Shown piece by piece: positions 22,667 to 32,028 of a DNA stretch of 64,000 bases. Numbering within the stretch: the first letter of the stretch is position 1; the number at the start of each line of letters is the position of its first letter. Below the pieces are notes generated by a model. It had not been told where the DNA came from. It was given only the letters and a program-made list of their open reading frames with translations, and made no database searches. Position numbers and translations under genes: made by a program. Origin of the DNA: Anisus vortex. Lineage: Eukaryota > Mollusca > Gastropoda > Planorbidae. The stretch covers positions 5,402,499 through 5,466,498 of the forward strand of contig OX421501.1 in the NCBI GenBank assembly GCA_949126835.1, read 5' to 3'.

Positions 22667-24664
22667 CGCTCTGCGTTAAACAAAGGGAAAGCATTAGATG
22701 TAGTACTGAGTTTAACACAAGAGGAACTGTACGACTATGAGTTGATTAAGAACAGGGTCTTGTTAAGTTTTGCTTTAACTCCGGAAAGGTACAGGAAAGT
22801 GTTTAGAGAATCGAAGAAGGAACATGAACAATCTCATGTAGATTTCTTGAGGCAAAAGAAGAAACATTTCGAAAGATGGGTCAGGTCTAAGAATGTAGAC
22901 AAGGACTATAAGAAATTGGCAAATCTAATATTAATGGAGGAATTTAACAACCATGTTAGATCAGATGTCAGGATACACCTAGCAGACCGTAATATTGAAC
23001 AAGTTGAAGAAGCCGCTGTGAAGGCAGACGAATATTTAGTAATTCATACCAGCAGTAGATTTTCTACCTTTGATAAAAATAAAAAGAAAGATCAGGAATC
23101 AAAAATTGATAAGAAACAATCAAATCCAGTTGAGTATAATAAAAACAGGCACAAAGATCAGAGCAAAGAAAGTTTAATGAATTCCAAACCCGTTTGTAAC
23201 CACTGTAAGAAAGTTGGTCATACAAGGGAAAAGTGTTTTCTATTGAACAAAAATATAGATAAGAAAAACAGTAAGGTTATTCTATCTTATGCAGCAGTGA
23301 CTGAAAGGAAAAGTGGCAAGAATGTGAGTAAAGAGGTTAAATCACAAACAAAGGAACTAGGTAATAGTACAAATGAACTGTCTAGAAACCAGTATCCAAA
23401 TAAATTGAAGCCAGGTAAAGTTTCCGCAGTGACAACCATGGTATTCAATAATTCAAATCTGAGTTGTGATAAGAACACTACAGATAAAATATTAGTGAGT
23501 GAAAAACCTACCTCTCACAAAGAAAACTTGGACAAAAGTCAAGAAGCTACTATGAAGCCAAGTAATTGTTTACCTTTCATTAATGAGGGTATAGTGTCAT
23601 CAAATATAAACGGTGTCACTAAAGAAAAGAGAATAAAGATACTTCGCGACACAGGAGCTGAGGTCTCTCTCTTATTAAATAACACTGTACCAACGTCACA
23701 ATTGACTTATACTGGGCAAGATGTTATTATACAAGGTGTGGTCAGGAAAAATGTAAAATGTCCTCTACATCAAGTTCAATTGAAGAGTACCTACTTCAAT
23801 GGGACCATTGTTGTGGCTATTTGTAAAACTCTCCCACATGAAAATATATCACTCATTTTGGGAAATGATATAGCTGGAAATGTTGTACATTCCGTAACCA
23901 GTAATCAACAAAACCTTAAGAAAAGTGGATGCATAACTAAGCCAATATGTATTGTCACTCGAGGTTCAGCCCAACAACAAACCAAGCCTGATAAAACCGA
24001 ATTAAAACCAGAATCAGAACCAGAAGTTGACTTGAAGGCTACTTTTATGGCTGAAATATTGAATGGTTTTTCGGATAAGACTTCAGGAAATGAAATGTCA
24101 CCAAGACAATTATTGATACAGGAACAGGATAGAGATCAGGGGATTGCTAACTTGAAAAGGAAAGCAATATCTGAAGAAGAAGCGGAAAAGAAAGGAGGTG
24201 GATACTTCATGAAAGAAGGTATACTAATGCAGAGGTGGAAAAGTAATCATGACGATTACAAAGACAGTAATCAAATAGTAGTGCCTGAGGTATATCGAAA
24301 TGATATTCTACGTTTGGCTCATGATACGCCATACGCAGGTCATTTGGGAGTAAAGAAGACTTCTCAAAGGATTCTCCCATATTTCAATTGGCCTGGAATT
24401 CATCGCAATGTTACCCGCTACTGCAAGTCATGTAAAACATGCCAAATGGTAGGAAAGCCTAACCAGACCATTCCGGCAGCGCCACTGAAACCAATACCAG
24501 CCTTTTCTGAACCGTTTAGCCATATAATGATAGATTGTGTGGGACCCCTACCAAAAACAAGGCGGGTCACCAATACTTGTTTACTATCATGTGCTCTTCA
24601 ACCAAATATCCCGAAGCTATACCGTTACGATCAATCAATGCAGATAAGATATCTGATTCGTTAA
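22667..24664 (+). CDS. gag-pol: Element 1 Gag C-terminus, protease and integrase N-terminus (copy 1)
   Basis: It continues in the same frame after the TAG; the first ATT/TTG-type start would be at 22742. In order it encodes: a SCAN-like capsid C-terminal segment (YRKVFRES...HFERWVRSK...LILMEEFNNHV), a CCHC zinc knuckle (CNHCKKVGHTREKC, 23195-23235), an aspartic protease motif RDTGAEVSLL (Asp at 23648), and an integrase H2C2 zinc-binding region (AGHLGVKKT...CKSCKTCQM, about 24335-24450). The first catalytic Asp of the integrase core (MIDCVGP) is at 24533-24535. The frame is lost between about 24550 and 24562, where the core continues one frame back. No canonical slippery heptamer is present there, so a one-base loss is more likely than programmed frameshifting. 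Copy 2 has the same break. Confidence 0.85.
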   Translation, partial: RSALNKGKALDVVLSLTQEELYDYELIKNRVLLSFALTPERYRKVFRESKKEHEQSHVDFLRQKKKHFERWVRSKNVDKDYKKLANLILMEEFNNHVRSDVRIHLADRNIEQVEEAAVKADEYLVIHTSSRFSTFDKNKKKDQESKIDKKQSNPVEYNKNRHKDQSKESLMNSKPVCNHCKKVGHTREKCFLLNKNIDKKNSKVILSYAAVTERKSGKNVSKEVKSQTKELGNSTNELSRNQYPNKLKPGKVSAVTTMVFNNSNLSCDKNTTDKILVSEKPTSHKENLDKSQEATMKPSNCLPFINEGIVSSNINGVTKEKRIKILRDTGAEVSLLLNNTVPTSQLTYTGQDVIIQGVVRKNVKCPLHQVQLKSTYFNGTIVVAICKTLPHENISLILGNDIAGNVVHSVTSNQQNLKKSGCITKPICIVTRGSAQQQTKPDKTELKPESEPEVDLKATFMAEILNGFSDKTSGNEMSPRQLLIQEQDRDQGIANLKRKAISEEEAEKKGGGYFMKEGILMQRWKSNHDDYKDSNQIVVPEVYRNDILRLAHDTPYAGHLGVKKTSQRILPYFNWPGIHRNVTRYCKSCKTCQMVGKPNQTIPAAPLKPIPAFSEPFSHIMIDCVGPLPKTRRVTNTCLLSCALQPNIPKLYRYDQSMQIRYLIR

Positions 24665-26871
24665 TCGAATTTTTCTCCAGGTATGGTCTACCTAAGTCAA
24701 TACAATCTGACCAAGGTACCAACTTTACCTCCAAGCTATTCAACCAAGTTTTGAAGAAATTGAACATTAAGCACGTAACATCGACGGCTTATCACCCGCA
24801 AAGTCAAGGTGCCCTAGAGCGTTATCACCAGACTCTAAAGACTATGCTCCGTGCATACTGCTTTGAAAACGAAAAAGACTGGGATCGTGGCATACCTTTT
24901 GCTCTTTTCGCTACAAGAGAAGCGGTGCAGGAATCACTTGGATATAGTCCTTTTGAGCTCGTGTTCGGACATTCGGTTCGTGGACCCTTAAGACTATTGC
25001 AGGAGACATTCTTAAGTTCTGATGAACCAGTTGGACTAGTGGCTTATGTGGAAAAATTCACTGATAGAATGTACAATGCTTTTAATCATGTAAAAGTTAA
25101 TCTTTCACAGGCTCAACAGAAAATGAAGAGTTACTACGATGTCAAGGCCAAGACCAGATGCTTCCAACCAGGTGACCAAGTTCTCATGCTGACACAATTG
25201 GCAGGACAACCCATGAGTGCTAAGTACACAGGACCTTATGAGATTTTAAAGAAAATAAGTAATTTAACTTATCTTGTAAAAACTCATGATAGAAGGAAGA
25301 CACAAAGGTTGTGCCACATCAATATGCTAAAACCATATATTGTTAGAGATAAACAAACTGATATTAGGCCTATAACTATTGTTAAAACAGTAGAAAAAGA
25401 AATGCCAAAATTCAAAAAGCCTATTATAACTAGCAAACTTCAAAATACTGAAGCTATTAGGAACCTAAATGATAAGTTAGCACACCTAAACCAATGTGAG
25501 CGAACTTCTATCAAGGGTTTAGTTGATAACAATATGCAGTTATTCAGTGATGTTCCTAACAAAACTAATTTAGTTGCTCATGATATCATTTTGAAGGATA
25601 ATGCAAAACCTATAAAACAGCATCCTTATAGAGTTAATCCGATACAACTAGAACACATTAGGAAAGAATTAGATTACATGCTTGAAAATGACCTAATTAT
25701 TCCTAGTACAAGCGAATGGTCATCACCATGTGTATTGGTTCCAAAGTCTGATGGTTTCATACGTTTTTGTATAGATTACAGAAAAGTTAATCAGGTCACA
25801 AAACAAGATACATATCCTATCCCTAGGATTGATGACCTTATTGACAGAGTAAGCAATGCTAAGTATGTAACTAAAATAGATTTGCTCACTGCTTATTTTC
25901 AAATACCTATGACTGATAAAGCACAGGAAATATCCACTTTCATTACTCCTGATGGGACATATAAATTTAAAGTAATGCCATTCGGGTTATCCAATGCTCC
26001 ATCAAGTTTTCAAAGGTTGATAAATAGTGTCATATCTGATGTTCCTCAATGTCATGCTTATCTAGATGATATAGTTGTATATAGTGATAGCTTTAATGAA
26101 CATCTAAACCAACTAACATTACTTTTTCAGAAACTTACCGAAGCTAAACTCACCATTAACTTGAACAAGTGTACCTTTTGTCGTGCAACCATTGAGTATT
26201 TAGGACATATCGTAGGTAGTGGTGCAGTAAAACCAGTAAATGCAAAGGTAAAGGCTATACAAGATTTCCCTACTCCTAAAACGCGTAAACAGTTACGTAG
26301 TTATATTGGAATGGCAGGGTATTATAGAAGATTCATTAGGGATTTTTCAATTGTAGCTTGTCCATTGACAAATCTTCTAAAGAAGCAAACTAAGTTTGTT
26401 TGGTCTCAGGAATGTGAACATGCTTTTATGGAAATAAAAGATCTTTTGACTAAGGCACCAGTATTAGTTTCACCAAACTATACTAAACCTTTTAAAATAA
26501 TGGTAGATGCATGTAAACAGGGAATGGGGGCAGTAATTTCACAAGTAGGAGATGATTCCTTGGAACATCCAATTAGCTTTTGTTCTAAGAAGTTCCTTCC
26601 ATATCAGGTTAACTACAGTTGTATAGAACAGGAATTGCTAGGCCTTATCTTATCTCTGAAACATTTTGACTATTATATCCATGGTTCACAATTTCCAATT
26701 GACATTTATACAGACCATAATCCATTAGTGTTTCTCTCAAAGATTAACCAAAATCAGAGATTATTGAGATGGAGTTTGTTTTTACAGTCCTATAACCTAA
26801 ACATAGTACATGTTAAAGGGAAAAATAACATTGTTGCTGACACTTTGTCACGTGTTATGCCAGAAGACTAG
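24535..26871 (+). CDS. pol: Element 1 integrase core, reverse transcriptase and RNase H (copy 1)
   Basis: This open frame overlaps the previous one. It carries the second and third integrase catalytic residues (SDQGTNF, Asp 24709-24711; GALERYH, Glu 24817-24819; 35 residues between them) and a GPY/F module (YTGPYEIL). It then runs straight into reverse transcriptase (FCIDYRKVNQVT, KIDLLTAYFQIPM, FGLSNAPSSFQRL, catalytic AYLDDIVVY at about 26056-26082) and RNase H (MVDACKQGMGAV, IEQELLGL, YTDHNPLVF), ending at TAG 26871. Integrase before reverse transcriptase is the reverse of ordinary Ty3 elements and matches Gmr1-like elements. Domain content is complete; function is doubtful because the integrase core is split from its first Asp by the frameshift. 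Confidence 0.9.
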   Translation: MCGTPTKNKAGHQYLFTIMCSSTKYPEAIPLRSINADKISDSLIEFFSRYGLPKSIQSDQGTNFTSKLFNQVLKKLNIKHVTSTAYHPQSQGALERYHQTLKTMLRAYCFENEKDWDRGIPFALFATREAVQESLGYSPFELVFGHSVRGPLRLLQETFLSSDEPVGLVAYVEKFTDRMYNAFNHVKVNLSQAQQKMKSYYDVKAKTRCFQPGDQVLMLTQLAGQPMSAKYTGPYEILKKISNLTYLVKTHDRRKTQRLCHINMLKPYIVRDKQTDIRPITIVKTVEKEMPKFKKPIITSKLQNTEAIRNLNDKLAHLNQCERTSIKGLVDNNMQLFSDVPNKTNLVAHDIILKDNAKPIKQHPYRVNPIQLEHIRKELDYMLENDLIIPSTSEWSSPCVLVPKSDGFIRFCIDYRKVNQVTKQDTYPIPRIDDLIDRVSNAKYVTKIDLLTAYFQIPMTDKAQEISTFITPDGTYKFKVMPFGLSNAPSSFQRLINSVISDVPQCHAYLDDIVVYSDSFNEHLNQLTLLFQKLTEAKLTINLNKCTFCRATIEYLGHIVGSGAVKPVNAKVKAIQDFPTPKTRKQLRSYIGMAGYYRRFIRDFSIVACPLTNLLKKQTKFVWSQECEHAFMEIKDLLTKAPVLVSPNYTKPFKIMVDACKQGMGAVISQVGDDSLEHPISFCSKKFLPYQVNYSCIEQELLGLILSLKHFDYYIHGSQFPIDIYTDHNPLVFLSKINQNQRLLRWSLFLQSYNLNIVHVKGKNNIVADTLSRVMPED

Positions 26872-27751
26872 AATAAATACTAAACTATAGTATTTTAACC
26901 TATTGTTATATTACATAACTGATGTAACTTTATCCTATGCTGTACTAATAGCTAAATAGATTATAGAAAACAATTATGTAAATACAATACTTGCTTTATT
27001 TCATAAAGAATAACTATGAATCTTGAATACTTAGTGATATTACAATGTACAGTAACATATTGTATTGATAATAAGATACTTCTTCTTGAGTAAGAATGAG
27101 AAAACCTTAGTTTATTGTTATTGAAGAGATTTAAAATTGATGATTTGAAATATTAATTTCAATCACATTATAAATTGTATGCCATAGATATACATTATAT
27201 GTTATAATTAATTATGCTATGCTATATTACTCATTTATACCATGCATATTTCTTATTTGATAAAGTAATGATAATCCTACTAACTTTAAAGATATAGTGA
27301 AGTAATTTTTTTTTGTGTCATTAATATTATATTATTATTCAACAGATAATGACATTTGCAGTACCTAGAGTTACAGGAAATGTACATTATATTCTGAACA
27401 GACAACCATAGTGCTTATGTAAAGGTTTGAATTGAAAGTGCAGACATTCCACATGCACACACACAAACTTAAATTCACACTATTAGTTGCTTGATTGATT
27501 TATAATTAATAATTCTTAATTGAGTTAAATTGATTTTAAATTTTTGCTATTGAATTGTTTTGACTATTGGATCAAATTTTATTTATGTAAAGATTGTAAA
27601 AGGATGATTCAGAGTACAAGAGCAAAACAATTTTTCTTATTAAATTTTAACCTAAATAGTTAAAATAGATTTTTTCTTGCATGTTTAAAAGAAATTCCAC
27701 ACATAACTATTATCTAGTGAGGAATTGTCTTTTCTTTTTGGTTCGGGCGAC
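26872..27751 (+). other. Element 1 3' untranslated region (copy 1)
   Basis: 880 bp of AT-rich sequence lies between the pol stop and LTR2. It has no env-like frame. A typical purine tract before the LTR is not obvious; the last bases are TTTTTGGTTCGGGCGAC. Confidence 0.6.
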
Positions 27752-29081
27752 TGTTATGAAACGGAGATTCATAATAATTACCTTTATTAAATTCTAGCAT
27801 TAATAATTGCGAATCGCGAATCTAACGTTGGGAGAATAAAAGTTACTAAATATCAACACCGGAAGAGACGCTATTTTAAGAATCTTCTAGAAGCATTTTA
27901 ATTCGATTTGTAAAGTCTCGTTAATAATCGATAAGAACGATACAACGTCATTTACCTTAAGTAATCGTGTTGTTTACAAAATATGCTTAAAACAATTACG
28001 ATACGCCCAAACTGTTAAACTATAAAAGGAACAACCGCGTTCAATCTATCCCTTTTCGGCCTATTGCCTTTTCCAATACAGTTAGGCGTATGACGCTGTC
28101 TGTTAATAAGTCACTTCGTGCATGTACTCTGAACTTGCCTTGTTTGTTCAACTACCTCAACCTAATAATATAAATTCTAAGGATCAGGTTTGAGATGTGT
28201 TTTCTTAAATATTTCAATTTATCATTTGGACAAGGATTCCATACATACACCTATTGAAATGCATGTTAAATGGATCTAAGCCATACTCTTGTTTTATATC
28301 AATTATGGAACTGTAGCCTATTGTACAAATATGTGAATATCAGAAACTGAAGAACAATTCAGTACTTTCAGTATTAAAGTTTAAAAGTATTTACAACTGA
28401 ATTCTTATCTCAGTCATTTCATTGTAAACTATTTTACATGTGTGGTCTTAGGAACTATAATTACTGATAGTAATCCTATTATATACAAGACAAGTAAAAT
28501 ATACAACCAACTTGAGCTGATATAAATATTTACCAGGAAACAAGATGAATTACACTTATACACTATTGTTGCATAACAGATGTCAAAAGGATATACAACC
28601 TTCGGCATACTCATACTCTAGACTATAACAACCATAATAACTACAACAACAGTAATTCAACTCATACTAAGTTCATGAGATAAACATCAACTACTTACTA
28701 ATTCTGTCATAAGAAGAACTGTTAATAAATATACTGAACATTGAAACAACAGCACAATTGAGCTGGAATTCATATTTATTAAGGAGGGCTCGGAGTCAAA
28801 ATACAAGAATAACATTCTTAATACGGATTAGTATGTCATCTAAAATAAATATAATGGACAATATAATGAACTGACTTGATCAGGTATCATAAATAAATTA
28901 TAACTCGGCTGACATGAAAGTGTTGGATGACCACTAGTGTTTGCTGAAACAACATCTCATAGCTGATTAGGTAAGCCCATTACTTACTTCGTTGATGGTC
29001 AGTGGTGTTGAAAACACGGACAGTAATTACAAGAACGAAATAACTGTTGGTTTCTGTTCGAAGGAATTGTGTCACGTAATA
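27752..29081 (+). repeat. Element 1 LTR2 (middle, shared, hybrid LTR)
   Basis: It matches LTR3 at offsets 471, 678 and 685 (C 28223, T 28430, C 28437). It matches LTR1 at offsets 851, 1033, 1261 and 1279 (for example C at 28603). No private differences were noticed. The switch therefore lies between offsets 685 and 851, i.e. about 28437-28603. Confidence 0.88.
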
Positions 29082-29421
29082 AAATGGTTAGCTCGTTCGT
29101 GATCTGTATGATGTAACAAAGTGTGAATTCACAATAATACAATAATTCAGGAATATACAAGAACTTTTTACAACCGTGTTATACATCTTGATTATAAAAG
29201 TTAAATTTATCAGAATTTTGCTTGAAGGTTATGAACAGTATTCAATCTGCATTCAATCTGTATTGATTCATATCTCACAGATTCATAAATTATTTTTGAT
29301 GTTAAATTGACTGTGATTAATTCACTTTTATAGTAATTTCAAGGACAATAACTATTGGAAGTTTATGGACTAAGTAAGTGGTAATCTTATCATCATTATT
29401 ATATTAAATAATATTTTTAAT

Positions 29422-30030
29422 ATGGATACAGAAGGTGCCAGTAATCTTACATTGGATCCAACAATTTTTACAATGACTGTTGAACAACTTAGCAGAATGT
29501 CTATGTCACAACTAAAAGACATTGCTAAATCCTTGAGTATTAATATCACAGAATTAAGACCATCAAAAACTAAAATGATTAAAGAGATAACAGAAGGTTT
29601 AAAACAAAAAGGTTCAACAATAGAGGAAGTAACTGCTAATAGTGGAAATGACTCGGAAGATGACTTGAATTTCTCAGATACCCAGAGAATAATGGGAAAT
29701 GCCAACCATGAATTTATTTCAGGTACATTAAGTGAAGAACTGAGGTTCAAACTTGAATTGAAGAAAATGGAAATAGAAATGGAAAGAGAAGATAGAAGAT
29801 TGAAAATAGAATTGGAAAGAGAAAAGATAGCAAGTCTAGAAAGGATTGAAATAGCTAAGTCTCGCAACTCAAATCATTCAACTGCAAGCTCCATAACAGA
29901 TCCTGAGTTGTATAAATTTAAAAAGCATATACCAACTCTAGATGACAACTTTGTGGAAGACTTCTTTATGATGTTTGAGCAAAATGCTATTGATTATCAA
30001 TTCCCGGAAGGAAAGAAGGCTATTCTTTAG
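29422..30030 (+). CDS. gag: Element 1 Gag, N-terminal part (copy 2), ends at the same TAG
   Basis: It reads the same as copy 1 (22058-22666) over all 202 residues, including the SAP-like motif, coiled coil and in-frame TAG (30028-30030). Sharing the stop shows the break predates the tandem duplication. Confidence 0.8.
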   Translation: MDTEGASNLTLDPTIFTMTVEQLSRMSMSQLKDIAKSLSINITELRPSKTKMIKEITEGLKQKGSTIEEVTANSGNDSEDDLNFSDTQRIMGNANHEFISGTLSEELRFKLELKKMEIEMEREDRRLKIELEREKIASLERIEIAKSRNSNHSTASSITDPELYKFKKHIPTLDDNFVEDFFMMFEQNAIDYQFPEGKKAIL

Positions 30031-32028
30031 CGCTCTGCGTTAAACAAAGGGAAAGCATTAGATGTAGTACTGAGTTTAACACAAGAGGAACTGTACGACT
30101 ATGAGTTGATTAAGAACAGGGTCTTGTTAAGTTTTGCTTTAACTCCGGAAAGGTACAGGAAAGTGTTTAGAGAATCGAAGAAGGAACATGAACAATCTCA
30201 TGTAGATTTCTTGAGGCAAAAGAAGAAACATTTCGAAAGATGGGTCAGGTCTAAGAATGTAGACAAGGACTATAAGAAATTGGCAAATCTAATATTAATG
30301 GAGGAATTTAACAACCATGTTAGATCAGATGTCAGGATACACCTAGCAGACCGTAATATTGAACAAGTTGAAGAAGCCGCTGTGAAGGCAGACGAATATT
30401 TAGTAATTCATACCAGCAGTAGATTTTCTACCTTTGATAAAAATAAAAAGAAAGATCAGGAATCAAAAATTGATAAGAAACAATCAAATCCAGTTGAGTA
30501 TAATAAAAACAGGCACAAAGATCAGAGCAAAGAAAGTTTAATGAATTCCAAACCCGTTTGTAACCACTGTAAGAAAGTTGGTCATACAAGGGAAAAGTGT
30601 TTTCTATTGAACAAAAATATAGATAAGAAAAACAGTAAGGTTATTCTATCTTATGCAGCAGTGACTCAAAGGAAAAGTGGCAAGAATGTGAGTAAAGAGG
30701 TTAAATCACAAACAAAGGAACTAGGTAATAGTACAAATGAACTGTCTAGAAACCAGTATCCAAATAAATTGAAGCCAGGTAAAGTTTCCGCAGTGACAAC
30801 CATGGTATTCAATAATTCAAATCTGAGTTGTGATAAGAACACTACAGATAAAATATTAGTGAGTGAAAAACCTACCTCTCACAAAGAAAACTTGGACAAA
30901 AGTCAAGAAGCTACTATGAAGCCAAGTAATTGTTTACCTTTCATTAATGAGGGTATAGTGTCATCAAATATAAACGGTGTCACTAAAGAAAAGAGAATAA
31001 AGATACTTCGCGACACAGGAGCTGAGGTCTCTCTCTTATTAAATAACACTGTACCAACGTCACAATTGACTTATACTGGGCAAGATGTTATTATACAAGG
31101 TGTGGTCAGGAAAAATGTAAAATGTCCTCTACATCAAGTTCAATTGAAGAGTACCTACTTCAATGGGACCATTGTTGTGGCTATTTGTAAAACTCTCCCA
31201 CATGAAAATATATCACTCATTTTGGGAAATGATATAGCTGGAAATGTTGTACATTCCGTAACCAGTAATCAACAAAACCTTAAGAAAAGTGGATGCATAA
31301 CTAAGCCAATATGTATTGTCACTCGAGGTTCAGCCCAACAACAAACCAAGCCTGATAAAACCGAATTAAAACCAGAATCAGAACCAGAAGTTGACTTGAA
31401 GGCTACTTTTATGGCTGAAATATTGAATGGTTTTTCGGATAAGACTTCAGGAAATGAAATGTCACCAAGACAATTATTGATACAGGAACAGGATAGAGAT
31501 CAGGGGATTGCTAACTTGAAAAGGAAAGCAATATCTGAAGAAGAAGCGGAAAAGAAAGGAGGTGGATACTTCATGAAAGAAGGTATACTAATGCAGAGGT
31601 GGAAAAGTAATCATGACGATTACAAAGACAGTAATCAAATAGTAGTGCCTGAGGTATATCGAAATGATATTCTACGTTTGGCTCATGATACGCCATACGC
31701 AGGTCATTTGGGAGTAAAGAAGACTTCTCAAAGGATTCTCCCATATTTCAATTGGCCTGGAATTCATCGCAATGTTACCCGCTACTGCAAGTCATGTAAA
31801 ACATGCCAAATGGTAGGAAAGCCTAACCAGACCATTCCGGCAGCGCCACTGAAACCAATACCAGCCTTTTCTGAACCGTTTAGCCATATAATGATAGATT
31901 GTGTGGGACCCCTACCAAAAACAAGGCGGGTCACCAATACTTGTTTACTATCATGTGCTCTTCAACCAAATATCCCGAAGCTATACCGTTACGATCAATC
32001 AATGCAGATAAGATATCTGATTCGTTAA
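30031..32028 (+). CDS. gag-pol: Element 1 Gag C-terminus, protease and integrase N-terminus (copy 2)
   Basis: Domain order is as in copy 1: SCAN-like capsid segment, CCHC knuckle, protease (Asp at 31012), H2C2 region and first integrase Asp. One replacement was noticed relative to copy 1: C at 30667 versus G at 23303, giving Gln instead of Glu. The same frame loss in the integrase core occurs near 31914-31926. Confidence 0.85.
   Translation, partial: RSALNKGKALDVVLSLTQEELYDYELIKNRVLLSFALTPERYRKVFRESKKEHEQSHVDFLRQKKKHFERWVRSKNVDKDYKKLANLILMEEFNNHVRSDVRIHLADRNIEQVEEAAVKADEYLVIHTSSRFSTFDKNKKKDQESKIDKKQSNPVEYNKNRHKDQSKESLMNSKPVCNHCKKVGHTREKCFLLNKNIDKKNSKVILSYAAVTQRKSGKNVSKEVKSQTKELGNSTNELSRNQYPNKLKPGKVSAVTTMVFNNSNLSCDKNTTDKILVSEKPTSHKENLDKSQEATMKPSNCLPFINEGIVSSNINGVTKEKRIKILRDTGAEVSLLLNNTVPTSQLTYTGQDVIIQGVVRKNVKCPLHQVQLKSTYFNGTIVVAICKTLPHENISLILGNDIAGNVVHSVTSNQQNLKKSGCITKPICIVTRGSAQQQTKPDKTELKPESEPEVDLKATFMAEILNGFSDKTSGNEMSPRQLLIQEQDRDQGIANLKRKAISEEEAEKKGGGYFMKEGILMQRWKSNHDDYKDSNQIVVPEVYRNDILRLAHDTPYAGHLGVKKTSQRILPYFNWPGIHRNVTRYCKSCKTCQMVGKPNQTIPAAPLKPIPAFSEPFSHIMIDCVGPLPKTRRVTNTCLLSCALQPNIPKLYRYDQSMQIRYLIR

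Noticed and set aside
24550..24562. Programmed -1 frameshift site within integrase
   Set aside because: The direction fits, but there is no X XXY YYZ heptamer in frame, and a site inside the integrase core is not where recoding is known. It is kept as an alternative in the findings only.
26872..27751. An env-like third gene in Element 1
   Set aside because: The interval between pol and the LTR has no long frame, signal peptide or transmembrane pattern. Element 2 has only 289 bp there.
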